Positions 9,953 to 22,111 of a stretch of DNA of 64,000 nt are shown here, piece by piece; positions within the stretch are counted from its first letter, which is position 1; every line of letters begins with the position of its first letter. Source of the stretch: Cordilura impudica (lineage: Eukaryota > Arthropoda > Insecta > Diptera > Scathophagidae); assembly GCA_963682025.1 (NCBI GenBank), contig OY821519.1:70050025-70114024 (forward strand). Reading direction: 5' to 3'. The notes beneath the pieces were generated by a model. The model searched no databases and was not told the origin of the DNA. It was given only the letters and a program-made list of their open reading frames with translations. The position numbers and the translations under genes were made by a program.

Positions 9953-12900
9953 TTAATTATTTAGATATAGAATAATTTTACGTTTGAAAGTTTCTTTATT
10001 TTCAGACAAAGCTATGATCTGGTAAATTCCATTAAATTCCTCACACAACCGGCGAAATGGATCATTATTAGCATATTAAAATCGAAAATAACTAATATTT
10101 AAGAGCTTTCTTGTAGGTCTCGATGGTATATCAATTTGAATTCTATTTAACAAGTAACTGGAGTCAATGTCGCCATTTAATAAACTGAGTAGAAACGAAA
10201 TACTAAGCATTGTTCTACGACTTTTCAGTGTCGGTAACTTGATTAGAGCAAGTCTGGATTCACGTAGACAGAATAAAAGAAATTGTTTCTGGACAGATTC
10301 GACGAAATTTATATGAATAATGTAACATGGATCCCATATTATAGAACCATATTCCAGGATGGGACGAACCAGGGATATTTGGTTACATATAGATCAGAAA
10401 ATTCTTTACTCCATAGCTTCATAAATCCAACAACGCCATAAGCTTTGTTTATTGATAAAGATATATGCGGACGAAAGCTTAATCTATGATCTAATAAAAT
10501 GCCAAAATCTGAGAATATATCAACCGATTCCAATTCACTTTCATTCACAAAATAAGTAGTATGTAGATTTTTACATCAGTAAAATGTTACAGAAAAATTA
10601 TTTAAATCGGATTGTAGCAAAAAATGTTGAAAGTAATTTTGAAGACAGGAAAATAGTTTGACATCATCAGTGTATAAGAGAATTTTAGAGTGTTGAATGA
10701 CAGAAGGGAGATCATTGATAAATAAAGTAAAAAGTACTGGATCAAGATGACTTCCTTGTGGAACACCAGAAAACACTTCGATTTTTTTAGAGACAGCGTT
10801 TCTAAATTTAACCCGCTGAGATCTGTTCGGTAAATAACATTTTAACCAGAAAATTAAAGAATTACTGAAACCCATAGAATGCAGGCTGTATAATAATAAA
10901 TCATGATTCACCTTATCAGAGGCTTTAGTAAAGTCGATGTAAATTACATTAGTTTGCAATATGATCTCTAAATCCGTCATTTATAATTGTAGTGAGTTCA
11001 AGAACGTTGGTGATTGTAGAACTAGATTTACGAAAGCCGTGTTGATATGGAGAAAGTATGGATGCTACTTGAAGAGATAACGAGTCTGTTATAATTTTCT
11101 TTAAAAGTTTAGGGATTGCACTCAATTTTGCGATGCCTCTGTAGTTAGACACATTGACCTTATTACCTGATTTATATAAAGATTCCTTCCATAGAGATGG
11201 TAAGTATCCTGTACGCAAGGACTGATTAAAAAGTATTGTTAGTGGATACAACAGGGAGTCAGCACAGTGCTTAAGAATATTATTTGGTATTCCATCAGGA
11301 CCAGGATCAAAAGAATTTTTCAATGTTTTCATGTTACTTAAAACAGCGATGTTGTTAAGAAAATTTACATCTATTATCGAAGATGCTTCGGAAATTTCAA
11401 AAGGATAATGTACGGAGTGATCAACAATTTTTATTGAATATTTTGTAGCAAAAAAATCAGCAAAAACATTACTGATGGATAAATCATCGTCGGCTGAAAT
11501 TGATCCAAATATCAAAGAATTAGGATATTCACTTGACCGACATTTAGAATTAACAAAATTGAAAAATGATTTTGGATTCCTCTTTACATTATGTTTCATA
11601 TGAGTTAAGTAGTTATTGTAAGCCTTTTTGTTTTCAATATTGTATTCTGATCTAGAAATTAAATACTTGGTAAAATCAGAGGGGAACCAGACTTTTTGAA
11701 TTTTTTATAAACTTTATTCTTTCTATTTTTGAATTTAGCCAAATAATTATTATTCCATGGTGGACCCATCTTTTTACGGGTTGAAATCATAGTAACCGTT
11801 ACAGATATACATGCGTTCAACGTGTTGTAAAAGCTTGTGATCATCTCATCATAATCAATAGATGAAAGTATATCATTCCAGTCAATAACGGATAGTATTA
11901 AATTTTGGATAATCAGTTTTCGAAAAGCAATAAACATTTTCCTTCTGATTATGCACAGGATTCTTAATTGACAAATTGAATGGAAGCAAATTAAGTAAAT
12001 TTACTGTTGGATAATAACGATCTTCAGGTAAAGTAATTGGATAAGATGGATGCAGCGATACTTTAGATGGTTCATTTATAAAAATTAAATCCAAAAGTTT
12101 TCCATACGCGTTGAGAATATGATTTACTTGCAAGAGACCATAATCAAATAACGATTCGATGAATTCGTTTACACAGTCATTCATAACAACGGGAACCAAA
12201 TAATTGGTGTTATAAGAATTTGTCCACGAAATAGATGGTAAGTTGAAATCGCCAAAAAAAGATAACTATATCAGATGTTTAAGAATTCGAGAATGATTTT
12301 TTCATGTTTGATGTAAATATCATCACTGGAACCAGGCGGGACATACGAACATGGGATGTATAATGATTTGTTTCTTAATTTGATTTTTATCGCAACAAAT
12401 TCAGTATCAGATGTGGAAGAGTCTATAATTTGCTCAGAAGGAAATTTTACTGAGACTGCGATTAATACTCCACCTCCAGTTTTTTAGTTATATCAACACG
12501 ATCACATCTATATGTATGACATTTCTGTGGTTTTCTGGAACAACCGCGTATGTCCATTTTTGTCAGTTTTGAGTTAACGATGCCATATATATTAATTTTT
12601 AACGCTCTTTAAATGTGTTAAATTAAAAAAAATATATTGACCATTTCTGAGTTTTTTCTTTAAATAACGACGTAACTTAAATGTTTATTAAATTAATTTG
12701 CAGCACTAACGACATATGTCAACCTACGTTTGATCGCTGACAAATTATTTTCTCAGAAAACAACACATAGCGACATACAATGTTATTAATGAAAAAAATG
12801 CAAAATAATTTTGGATTATTTTTCAGTTTCAAAACACTTGTAAAAACTTGTGTGTTTATTTCTGTTATTTTTTGTCACTATTATTCTTGATACGTTGTTA

Positions 12901-13390
12901 TATTCTCATCCTAAATCCCATTAACCACCCATGTCTACCTGGGTGGTTGCATTGGTAGTTTTCTTTTTCAACTAAAACGACGTTTGTCGACACAGACTTC
13001 AAGTGTAATTTACATATTGTTTTTTCGTCCTTCTCCTGGATATATTCCTCTGAAGATTTTTGACTCAAAATTTTATATGAAGTATTTATTGCCCATATCT
13101 ACAGGACTGTTAAATAAAAAGCTCTTAAATCTTTATATCAAGCCCATAATTTCAAATACAACGTTTTTTGGCTCCCCTGAACATTTTGATTTTATGACTT
13201 ACGCGGTTATTCTAGAAAACCACAGATTTATCATAAAGAATTTCAGAGTTATGAATATTATTATGAAGCCAGGTTTCAGTAAAAACAATAATATCGTAAT
13301 TGAAGTCAAAATTTTCAACAAATAGTGTAGATAATTTAGTTTTTAAGCCTCTAATATTCTGATACACTACAGACAAATGTTCATTAGATG
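9953..13390 (-). pseudogene. LINE ORF2: apurinic-type endonuclease and reverse transcriptase, broken
   Basis: ORF2 nicks target DNA and copies the element RNA onto it. Reading from the high-coordinate end I see VVYQNIRGLKTKL and FTETWLHNN (endonuclease start), then the MITE, then TGGGVLIAV, FFGDFNLPS (the GDFN endonuclease motif) and LDLIFINEPS. The RT follows: NVSNYRGIAKLSAIPKL, YQHGFRKSSST, YIDFTKASDKVNHDLLL, FSGVPQGSHLDPVLFTLFIN and LLYTDDVKLF, in which both catalytic aspartates survive. After it come GILLDHRLSF, YGVVGFMKLWSKEFSD, QKQFLLFCLRES and a C-terminus ending LYLNN at the stop at 9953-9955. Frame breaks lie near 10335, 10560, 10965, 11620, 11890 and 12260. YTDD in place of FADD or YADD is unusual. 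Activity is excluded by the breaks. Confidence 0.88.
12525..13225. mobile_element. MITE family C, copy 2, inside the LINE endonuclease
   Basis: It has CTGTGGTTTTCTGG and CTAGAAAACCACAG ends. The 4-bp duplication ATTT is perfect (12521-12524 and 13226-13229). The LINE reading frame can be followed on both sides (SEILYDK before it, YRCDRVDIT after it), so the MITE is younger than the LINE copy. Confidence 0.92.
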
Positions 13391-13394
13391 GAAA

Positions 13395-14359
13395 GGAAAT
13401 TAGTTTTTTGACAAATCAACCGTACGAGGAGGTAATTGAACAGCATTAGACGAAGCAGTATCTTTGTAAATATACTCACGAATTTTAGCTTTCGGTGGCC
13501 AAAATCTGGATTTGCAGGAAGGATAATTTTAAAAGATGCTTTATTTCGTTTTTCAGCGTATTTAAATTTAAAAACATTTATGTCAATATCAATTGGAAGA
13601 CGTGATTTTGTGTAAAATGATGCATCTTTTTCCGTTGTCTCAGCTGCGAATCGAGCAGCAAAAATGGTTTTATTTGACGCAATCACTCTTAATTGTTTAG
13701 GAGCATTTATTGGAACAGTACTATTAATATTATTCATGGAAACAGTATTGAGCGGATTATTAACAGGGGAGTAAAATATATTTGAACCATCAGGCACCAT
13801 GTTAAAAGGCATAGGTATATTGCTATATGGAATGCTTTCAGGATGCTTAATTTGAGTGAAAACAGAATTATTTTGAGCATTAATTGAAGAATTAGGTAAA
13901 ATTTTGATGGTACGAACATTCGATGGAGCATTTTGTGAAGTCGATGTAGATGGAGCCGAATTATTTGTTGCTTTTGAATCAATTGTAGGATATATTTTTT
14001 TAGATTTTGGTGACATTTTTTTGGGGGTGGGATTTAGATGGAGATTCAAGCCATGTATTTAAGTTGGAAGGGTTATCAAATAAGGCTTTATGTTTTTTAA
14101 ACTTCTCAGTTAAAATCATGAGGTCTTGACTTAAGGCGTCTAATACACTTCGAGTATTTTTAAGGAACGAATAAAATTGGTTATCACAAATCTTACATTT
14201 ACTGCAGCACCATCGAAGTCCTTTATCTGCCAGTAAATTATCAGCAGTACGATTAGATAATTCCACACATTTGGCATGATAAACTACATTACAAAGCCAA
14301 CAGTTGATAATGGAATCCTTATCAGAAGTAACTCTGCAGTTAGGTTTGGAGCACGACAT
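13395..14359 (-). pseudogene. LINE ORF1 with PHD-type zinc finger, broken
   Basis: The product begins MSCSKPNCRVTSDKDSIINC and has a Cys/His pattern CSKPNC, CWLC, YHAKCVEL and WCCSKC within the first 55 residues. This is the PHD-like finger that several CR1-group LINEs carry at the start of their nucleic-acid-binding ORF1 protein. A helical stretch and a Ser/Thr/Asn-rich linker (residues about 120-220) follow, then a conserved-looking block KQLRVIASNKTIFAARFA near the C-terminus. Frameshifts lie at the T7G5 run near 14020 and at NPDF near 13500; beyond the second, another frame continues to RTVDLSKN and a stop. It lies directly upstream of ORF2. Confidence 0.8.
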
Positions 14360-14400
14360 AATATTATTTTTAATTGGATATGTATTAATTTCAAGAAATA

Positions 14401-15775
14401 TGTATTATTTAATAGTCATCAACCATTCCATTTCAAGTGAAATTTAAGTATGATATTTCCGCTACATGCACGATTCCAAAAAGTATACATTTGTTATTAC
14501 TAAATACTTATATTTATCTTTTTACATGCTTTCAAACATGAAAACTTGTAGCTTTTACTACTCGAGCTACTCGTTCGGCTCGAATAGCTCATTATTTATC
14601 AAACTTTCCTTAGCTAAGGTAACGGTTTTTAAATTTTTCCATATTTTTAAAAATTCTGGAGGCGATTTATTTTCAATGACTGTCAAATACAGATTAAAAG
14701 AAGCTGCTTGCTCAAAATTACACAGTGGTCTATTAATAAATGGTTGTTGACAGGAGTAGTTTTGATTTTTAAATCAAAGGAAAGTTAAAAAAGTCACGGA
14801 ATTGTCAATCTGCCCTCTTATAAACAATTTCTAAGCATATACAAGTTAGCAAAGTCTTTATGAACAAATTTGCCACAAAATGACTTAAAAATTATTTTTT
14901 TTTAATGATCATTAATTTTCGAGTGATATTTAATAATTTTTAAAAGAGTTCAAAGAAGAAATACGATTGTTTCCACTACCCGGCTAACTCGATCACTGCT
15001 TTTGAATTTTTATGAGCAGCCTGACTTCGTTTTACATCAACGCACTGCTCGGCAATTGTACGAGTATCTGAAATCATTGATTAAATATCAACGATAATTT
15101 AGTTTCAGTTGTAATGATGACCTCAATCATTTCAATTTGTTTAAATTTTGTGTTTAACGCACAGCAAACATTGTACAACCAACCTCGCAGGTGTCGTTCA
15201 AACAGAATCCACAATGAATTTGCAAAAAAAAAAAAAAAATCATTTAAACAAAATACAAATTATAATTTGCTAACAATGATATGACCATGGGCTAAAAATT
15301 CATTTGTTGATATTTAAAATGAAGTAAAAAAAAAACATTAAGAATCTATATTTAGGTTAAGTACTTTTGTGATCATTTTTAATGTATTTTTGAGATCAGA
15401 GTTTGAATGCTTTGTAGGAGCTTAAATTTTCATAAATTTAAAAATTAACTAAGTTTCAGCACTCTAGATAAATGCTATAACTAGAAAAGACATTGCATCC
15501 AATTTTTAAGTTGTAAAAGGGCAGAAAATTTTTGAAGTTTTCCACATAAAGCCATAAGAAGAAGCTACAGCTCTGTGCAACTAATTGGGAGCACAATGGT
15601 AATATGTTAGATTAGGAATCTCTGTAAGTTATACTTTTTCAAAAAAAGTGCAGAAAAAAAAATTTTTTTTTTTTCTTAAAATGTTAATAAAATATGTTCA
15701 ACGTATTTTTAGCTACATTATTGCCAAATATAGTTAACCGACATCACCAAGTTTGACTAGCTCTTGGACCATAAA
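14401..15775. other. No gene seen
   Basis: This is A+T-rich sequence with poly-A and poly-T tracts (15223-15238, 15660-15680). The 94-codon frame from 14466 has no recognisable domain. Confidence 0.4.
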
Positions 15776-15779
15776 AAAA

Positions 15780-16660
15780 ATTGGTCACCAATCTCGCCAC
15801 ACTGGGTAGAGGGTATAGGTTAATCTGAGCTGTCATCTGTAGTAGATTGGTCATGTCCTTCTTCATTAGGAGACGCAACACTTCTTTTTAGAAAATTAGG
15901 TATTCATTGATTTAATTTTTTTCGTGTACAATACTCGATGGCACTGAAGTCAACGTTTAATTTGTCTGGATACTTTTAGGCTTCTTTATGCTAAAGGATC
16001 CTTATCGGAAAATATGTCCAAGGCTTCCTTGAAAAGACAGAAAGCTTTTGACATTTTTTGTCTTGTTAAGATACGTGGACTTTCACTGCACGTAGTGCCT
16101 TCTTGATTCTCTAAATTAGCAGGACCATAAAGTAATTAGCAATTCTTTAGTTGAAATACATTTAAGGATTTCTGCCAGATGTTCAGAGTCTATATCTTCT
16201 AGACCTGCGTCTGATGCGCAAGGAGGACACTTTTATTGCAGTATTCTTTACATACATTATATTAAACTGTTTCCAAAATTCTTTAATTGTTAGTTGGTTT
16301 GTACCATCAATAGACTCAATCAGATTCCTGAAAACTTGCCGCAAATAGTAAGCTTTGAAATTAGCAATTACACCCTGGTCCATTGGCTGCAGTAACGGAG
16401 TGGTATTTGGCGAGAGCAAAAACATGTTGCCAGGAACGTTGTCAAGTTTATTCGCAATATTATGCTCAAAACTAAATTTTGTCACTGCTATTGAAAAAAA
16501 AACTACTTAGCTAGTCTTCAAAAAGGTGCGCCGTCACAGGAAATCTCTGATTTGTCTTTGCCTTTGAAACTATGAGGATTTTTAAAAAGATATAGTATTC
16601 CCTCTAACCAAAATCATTATATTATTCTATGCTGCCATAAAACCTGCGCACAGAAAAAAA
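15780..16660 (-). pseudogene. Tigger/pogo-type transposase, C-terminal part, dead
   Basis: The minus strand reads SPNTTPLLQPMDQGVIANFK, then YYLRQVFRNLIES and LTIKEFWKQFNIMYV. This is the end of the DDE domain of the pogo/Tigger (CENP-B-related) transposases; the Asp in PMDQG is the third catalytic residue. Downstream, in broken frames, come EDIDSEHLAEILKC, an Asp/Ser tail (GHDQSTTDDSSD) and stops. The region upstream of PNTT is scrambled and lacks the second catalytic Asp. The matching front part lies at 19730-19960 in the same orientation, so both pieces may belong to one element pulled apart by later insertions. Compare the better copy at 54.1 kb. Confidence 0.78.
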
Positions 16661-18122
16661 ATTGTTTGGAATTCGTTCGCCACTAGAAAAAATTGTTAAA
16701 GTAATACGAGTTTTCATTGAAATTCTTTAATTTTTAGAAATACATTAGATATTCTCTTATAATTACCGTACAAATATAATTCGTTTAAATTTAGGGTATC
16801 TATAACAACAAAATTAGTTCCGTTTACCAATCATATTCTTTTTACAAATTTCTAACCTAATTTAATTGAAGCAACCTAAGAAAACCAGGAATAACATCTC
16901 TTAATGCTAATTATTGGCGACTGCAACTACTAATTCAATTATACCAACATATTTCAAACCGAAAATGTTTTAACATATACTCGAACAAAAAATTGATTAG
17001 AGTACTACCTATAAAATTTGTATTAAGAACTATTTTTCGGTTATAACAAAAGAAACACAAATTTGTAACATCGTTTGGCATTTCTAATCGAAAGGAAATT
17101 GTATGAATCAATTTCTGTTGTAAATACCGAAAGAAATAAGAAAAGTGTTAAATTATTTAAAAAAAATTTATTGTTGAATGGTGTACAAGAATTATCTGTT
17201 ATTATGGAATCTAGAGATGTATTCTGTCCACATGGTATGAATTTTTTCTTGTTATTTATGGTTATAGCTTATAAGAACAATCTGCATTTCAAAATCGCAT
17301 TACCGTTCCATCTGCATAGGTGGATATGTACAGATACTGAGAACACATTTGAGCAGATACTACCAACTAACCCAGATGCGACTATTGTCCTAAATGTAGA
17401 GCACCCACATCGTGTCCGATCATGCACATGCGCGAATGCCTACGCTGGTAGCAAAAACTTTTTTTGTTCAGTAGAGAGTGCGCTATCATGTTAGAAAACA
17501 CTCATTGTTATTTTTGCAGTCAAAGCGTGTGATTGTTTATTTTGAATATTGTAAAATTCGGAATATGCAAAACTACAAGGTACGCTTTGAAAGGTAAGCA
17601 AATTTAGATATATTAAAGCGCAATACGTATTTTAGTATTATTCTTAAATTAGAGTTAAATGAGTATGTTTTAATAAAAAAAATTTGAAAATATTATAATT
17701 CTGTAAATTATTGAATATTTGAACGATTGAAAATTGGTGTCCTATTTATGCGATGTAGGAGTACACACCAAGTGTTTCGTTGATTATCACTGTAATGTGT
17801 AAATTATTTATACCTTATCTTCCCAATGTCCTATATATAGTACGCCTCCAATTACATAATTCAATAAGAAATTTTTGTTTCAAGTTTACAAATGTTTTTT
17901 ACCCATTTTTAGGCAAATTAAAGAAAAAAAAATAAATTTTTCCCGCTGAGTAAAACATGGGTTTATCTGGGCTAATAAATACTTCCATTTGTGATTGTCG
18001 GCCTTTTATTGCAGCAGAAACTCATATATGACAAATCTCCCACGCCTGTATTAACGGCACAAATGTTTGTGAGAATGCACGTAAGCTCCAAGATAAATTC
18101 ATGATGTTTACCATTGCTTTCA
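16661..18122. other. No recognised gene; one unexplained open frame at 17075-17494
   Basis: The frame at 17075-17494 (+) is 139 codons, long for this base composition. Its latter half (HLHRWICTDTENTFEQIL, then NPDATIVLNVEHPHRVRSC) looks less biased than the surroundings. I recognise no family, there is no supporting start context, and no homologue is visible in the window. I leave it uncalled. Confidence 0.3.
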
Positions 18123-18818
18123 TTATACCCTATACCTCTATGTGGTTTGGGTATAATGACTTTGTGCTGCTGTTTGTAACTACCAAAAATATTTGACCTA
18201 GACCCATCTTTTATTATACCGATCGAATCAGAATCACTTTGTGAGTCCGTCCGTCCGTCTATGTGTCCATGTACAACTGCAGATCGCAAATATGAATATA
18301 TTTTGACGAAATTTGGTATATAAGCTTTCGTCGGCCATGGGATGAACGCTATTGAAATTGGTAAGAATCGGTCCATGTTCAGACCTAGCCCCCATACAAA
18401 TGTCCCCTATGAAATCGACATAAATTGCCATAAGATCCAAATTGTCATATAGATCTTACTCAAATTGGGTTTGTATGCGTTTATTATATCCATTAATGAG
18501 TAGTTCAAAAATTATCCCCATGGGACAGCTCTTAGTCATAGGCCCCATATAGAGCTGCTTCCCGATCTTCACTTAAATCTATCAAAAAACAAAAATTTTG
18601 CACTGATTCTTCTCAAATTTTGTTTGTATATATTTTTGCAAAATACAAGAGACTTTACCAAACATAGTCAGGATCGGTCCATTCTTGGGCCTAGTCTCCA
18701 TATAGATATAGCATCCGATATGAACTTTTTCATATCCGCAGCCAAAATAGGGTCTCTAAATGCATGGTATAGGGTATCATATAGTCGCTCTAGACCGACT
18801 ATAATTTTCTTACTTGTT
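18123..18818 (-). mobile_element. DINE-like repeat family B, copy 2, complete
   Basis: This is the best uninterrupted B copy, 696 bases. The high-coordinate end is the head AACAAGTAAGAAAATTATAG, followed by a near-palindrome around TCTAGA and GATACCCTATACC. The low-coordinate end is the tail hairpin TTATACCCTATACC, spacer, GGGTATAA. Between them are the conserved phrases GATATGAAAAAGTTCATATC and ACCGAT and a CCGTCCGTCCGTCT tract. It encodes nothing. It serves as the reference for the split copies at 4.4, 31.2 and 41.2 kb. Confidence 0.8.
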
Positions 18819-19232
18819 TAACCTAAAATGAAATTATAAATGGACAAAGCTTCAATAATGATATTTTTTTTAATAATACTAAAAATAATAATAATAATAT
18901 ATTTATTAATGATAATATTTATTTTGTTAGAAATGTTAGCAGACAATTTAAGTATGCGCGGATATGGTATAATATATTACAACAATATAATTCAATTCAA
19001 AACTCTTGTATCGCATTGAATTATCTAGTGAAGGCCGTGATAATTATTCAACTTTTTTTTTGTCAAATGTAAAATGTATAAATTATTAAAAATAAATTCT
19101 TAAGTTATAATAATTTCTGCCTTTTATATTTCTAGTATTAGTAAAAATCTCGATTTCTGCTTGTAACAATCAGTAATTAAAATTAGTGTATCAACTAAGT
19201 ATCACAATGCATACAATCGAACTTATATATAA
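18819..19232. other. No gene seen; very A+T-rich
   Basis: It includes an ATAATAATAATAATATATTTA run at 18885-18905 and otherwise nothing recognisable. Confidence 0.4.
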
Positions 19233-19587
19233 CTAGCTGATTCTAGCGCTCGAAATTCAAGCGGAATTTCTAGGCAGCTTTATTTTTCAACTTATCCAAT
19301 TCACAAACCAACACTTTTATGGTTTATTATTATTGTGAATAAAGATAACAAACTCATTAACAAATTTAATAAAACACACATAGCAAATGTGTAATTTTAT
19401 GCATGTGTTAGTAGCAACTTTAAATGCAATTTACTCAAAATAAAGAGAAAAAATAAAAAATCTATAAATCTGGTGAACAGCTAAAAAGAAATACCTTTCA
19501 AATAATATACTTTTGCTCAAAATCGGGATAAAACGGTAGAACAAAACATCGGTCACAAGAAAACGCCTAGCCTATTAATATTATAGA
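19233..19587 (-). mobile_element. Non-autonomous Helitron, copy 2 (family F)
   Basis: Read on the minus strand, it starts TCTATAATATTAATAGGCTA after host A and ends in CTAG before T. The subterminal hairpin around CGCTTGAATTTCGAGCG is present. It is an intact-length relative of the copy at 7260. Confidence 0.75.
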
Positions 19588-19729
19588 TATTAATTGCTTT
19601 TACCATTGTACAGGCATATATTTTATGTAACTCAGTAATCGCAACAATAAATGTGGTAGTACATGGGACTACCGAAATTCGGTTAGCAACAAATTTGGTT
19701 TCAACAACGAATCCGTTTTCTGTGTGTGA

Positions 19730-19960
19730 TGATGACTTTTCTTCTTTTGAAATTAATGTTATCGTTGGAATTTTTTTTTTTCTTCAAAAAAATCCATTTC
19801 GTCTACATTGAACAGTTGCTGTAAGGTATATGCAACAGTTTCAACAATTTTCTTGAATTCTTCAAGCTAGATTTCTGCCGCCTGGTCACCCGCTCTGGTT
19901 GTTTCTCCCATGGTTTTAAAATTGTGTAACGAAAGTCGTTGCTTAAAGCGAGAGAGAACA
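19730..19960 (-). pseudogene. Tigger/pogo-type transposase, N-terminal part, dead
   Basis: The minus strand reads FVLSRFKQRLSLHNFKTMGE, then AGDQAAEI-stop-LEEFKKIVE and YTLQQLFNVDEMDFF. In pogo/Tigger transposases the CENP-B-type DNA-binding domain ends in WLxRFKxRxGI and is followed by the first catalytic Asp in NADETGLFW; here that is VDEMDFF. It has an in-frame stop. It is probably the missing front of the fragment at 15780-16660. Confidence 0.65.
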
Positions 19961-20024
19961 AAATGATGGCCATGTTTTTCGGGGTGGATGATTCTTATAT
20001 GAAACGATTGTATTAGGTTATTAT

Positions 20025-21697
20025 AGAAAAACCTCCAAAGCGTGTGGTCCTATATGACATAGTCAAATTTTATGGCCGTTAAAAGTTTAATTTTTCGCAT
20101 TGCATAAAACTCAAAAAGTAGTAACTAAATTCTGAGTGCGGATGTCTCCAACAGAATTTTGAGGGTTTTTTTTTCATAGAATATTTTATTTCAATTTTCA
20201 TGGGTCATTTAAGTCCCTTCTTCAATAAATAATGTTCTATGAATATGATCTGCAGCAAATTTTACTTGTAAGTGTCGTAGAACGTAGAACGTCGTCCGCT
20301 CATATTAGATCACTGAAAAGATGAATTTTTCGTTATCACGTGCGGCCCAGTCCATTAACAATTTTTGGTATATTTTTCTAAACTTATGTTTTTACACCTG
20401 CTAATTATACCCTATACCACTATGTGGTCAGGGTATAATGACTTTGTGCTAATGTTTGTAACTACCAAAAATATTTGAAATTTGAAAATAATTCGGTGTC
20501 GATTTTGCGATGTCCGTCCGTCCATCCGTCTATGTGTCCATGTAAACCTTGTAATCAAACTGCAGGTCGCAAATATGAAGATATATTGACGAAATTTGGT
20601 ACATAAGCATCTATCTGCCATTGGCTGAATGCCATTGAGAATCGGTCCATGTTCAGACCTAGTCCTCATACAAATGATCCCTATGAGATCGAATTAAATT
20701 ACCATAATATCCAAATTATCATATGTATCTCGGTAAAATTAGGTTTGTGTATGTTCATTATGTCCATTTATCAGTAGTCCAAAAATAAACCCTATGGCGC
20801 AATGAAAGTAAGAAATTTCAAGGATCATAATGTTGCTCTTTTTAATGTTTTTAATTTACCGATTTATTGGTATGGAGTTTTCGAATCAAATTATGATTTA
20901 ATTAATAATTTATTTTATTCACTACTATCATCAGTATCTGAATCACAAAAAAAAATATCCAACTGGATCCTTCGTCTTCTTTTTATCATTTTAATGAAAT
21001 ATGTGCTTACTCCACTAACATATTTATTCATAGATGTGTAATCTGTAAATTTTTGATTCTTAAAAGTAAGTTTCAAAATTATTTGTTGGATGAAATAAAC
21101 CTTGTAAGATGCTATTATAAAATTTCCACTACGACGCTATTTTCTTTTTCGAGCTTCCAAGCTTCCATTTTTCCCTATTTTCACTTTTTCACAGTTTTAA
21201 TGTTAAAACGAAACGTGATTGACGCTTTTGCCGGTAAATTATCTAATCTGAATATCAAAATTTTGTATTCAAGTTTTTATTTTTCGCTTACTCCGATTGA
21301 CAAAAATATTAAAATTATGCCAGATGGAAATTTCAAAAACGCATGTTTTCCGATGAAATTTCGACAACCCCAAACGAAATTTGCTCCAGAACACATTCAC
21401 AGAACATTTTATCCCCTTAAACGCACGTGTTATTTTTTTTTGTATTTTTTTTTTTTTTTTTTTGGTATTTCTTGAAAAAAGAACTAAAATTAGCCATTAA
21501 AAATGCGGATATTGGGTTAAAACTTTCTACGAGGAAACGCCTTTTAAAATTCTGTTGAGGACATCCGAACTCAGAATTTAGTTTGGAAGAAATTTAGCAC
21601 TTGTTTTTACATCTCATTTCAAACATTAAAACTTAAAACGGGCATAGAAGTTTACTGTGTCCACACTGGACCAAAAGCTATGGGGGTTTTGCTATAC
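20025..21697. mobile_element. Element with about 160-base terminal inverted repeats
   Basis: Bases 20025-20170 are the inverse of 21543-21697. The best part is ACTAAATTCTGAGTKCGGAT and its neighbour CAACAGAATTTT, and the outermost part is TATAGMAAAACCYCCAWAGC. TA sits at both outer edges (TSD candidate), which with long inverted repeats suggests a Tc1/mariner-type or similar non-autonomous DNA transposon. It contains a truncated B repeat (20405-20798) and about 700 bases of T-rich sequence with open frames of 79 and 140 codons that show no transposase motif. Confidence 0.55.
20405..20798 (-). mobile_element. DINE-like repeat family B, copy 3, truncated
   Basis: It has the tail hairpin TTATACCCTATACCACTATG with GGGTATAA, followed by the CCGTCCGTCCATCC tract and the phrases shared with the copy at 18123. 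The head half is missing; similarity stops near 20798. It lies inside the long-inverted-repeat element. Confidence 0.75.
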
Positions 21698-22111
21698 TAA
21701 CTTACTGCATTCACCAACAAAAATGTGTTGTACAGTGTAATAGATGTGCTTAATATTTCGTTGCGCTTGATGGTCTATCCTCACACTGAGCTTTCGTTCC
21801 ATACGTTCCATAACTTTACTCCTTTGTTGCGAAACATACTTTGCCATTAAAGCTGTCATTCGTTGTAGGCTAGCTCTAATTTTATCTTTGTTGTCTTTTA
21901 TTGTATCCACAGTTGAATCGTCTTAAAACTTAGTTTTACTTCTAACGTTATGGTTTTACGTACCTTTTTTGCACACTTCCCTTTATTAATACTACCAGTT
22001 CGTTTACCATGGAGCAAAATTATTATACTTTTTTATTTGAGCAAATAAAAACTTATACGAAATTATTTTTTTTTTCAAAGCCTACACAAACTGATAATCA
22101 ATTTAAAAATA
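21698..22111. other. No assigned gene; basic coiled-coil-like open frame at 21692-21910 (-)
   Basis: A 73-codon minus-strand frame (KDKIRASLQRMTALMAKYVS, then RMERKLSVRIDHQ) has a helical, charged composition more protein-like than most frames here. It overlaps the inverted repeat, has no known family and no upstream partner, so it is not called. Confidence 0.3.

Larger units (their letters stand above)
9847..14400 (-). mobile_element. CR1/Jockey-type non-LTR retrotransposon, nearly complete but dead
   Basis: On the minus strand the order is ORF1 (14359 to about 13395), ORF2 (about 13390 to 9953), a 3' untranslated region of about 90 bases, then a tail of AAAT repeats at 9850-9870 in place of a poly(A). 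Such short-repeat tails are usual for CR1-related LINEs. A MITE (12525-13225) interrupts the endonuclease. The 5' untranslated region is not recognisable beyond about 14400, and I found no clear target duplication. Confidence 0.85.

Noticed and set aside
12984..13325. A 113-codon frame and its relatives at 45104-45427 and 57979-58185
   Set aside because: They lie in MITE family C and continue past its end into unrelated flanks; not a gene.
18624..18821. Open frames in family B repeats (also 61593-61811, 17972-18440, 20412-20669, 4542-4727)
   Set aside because: They recur in every copy in conflicting frames and orientations with no conserved protein; they are incidental frames in a non-coding repeat.
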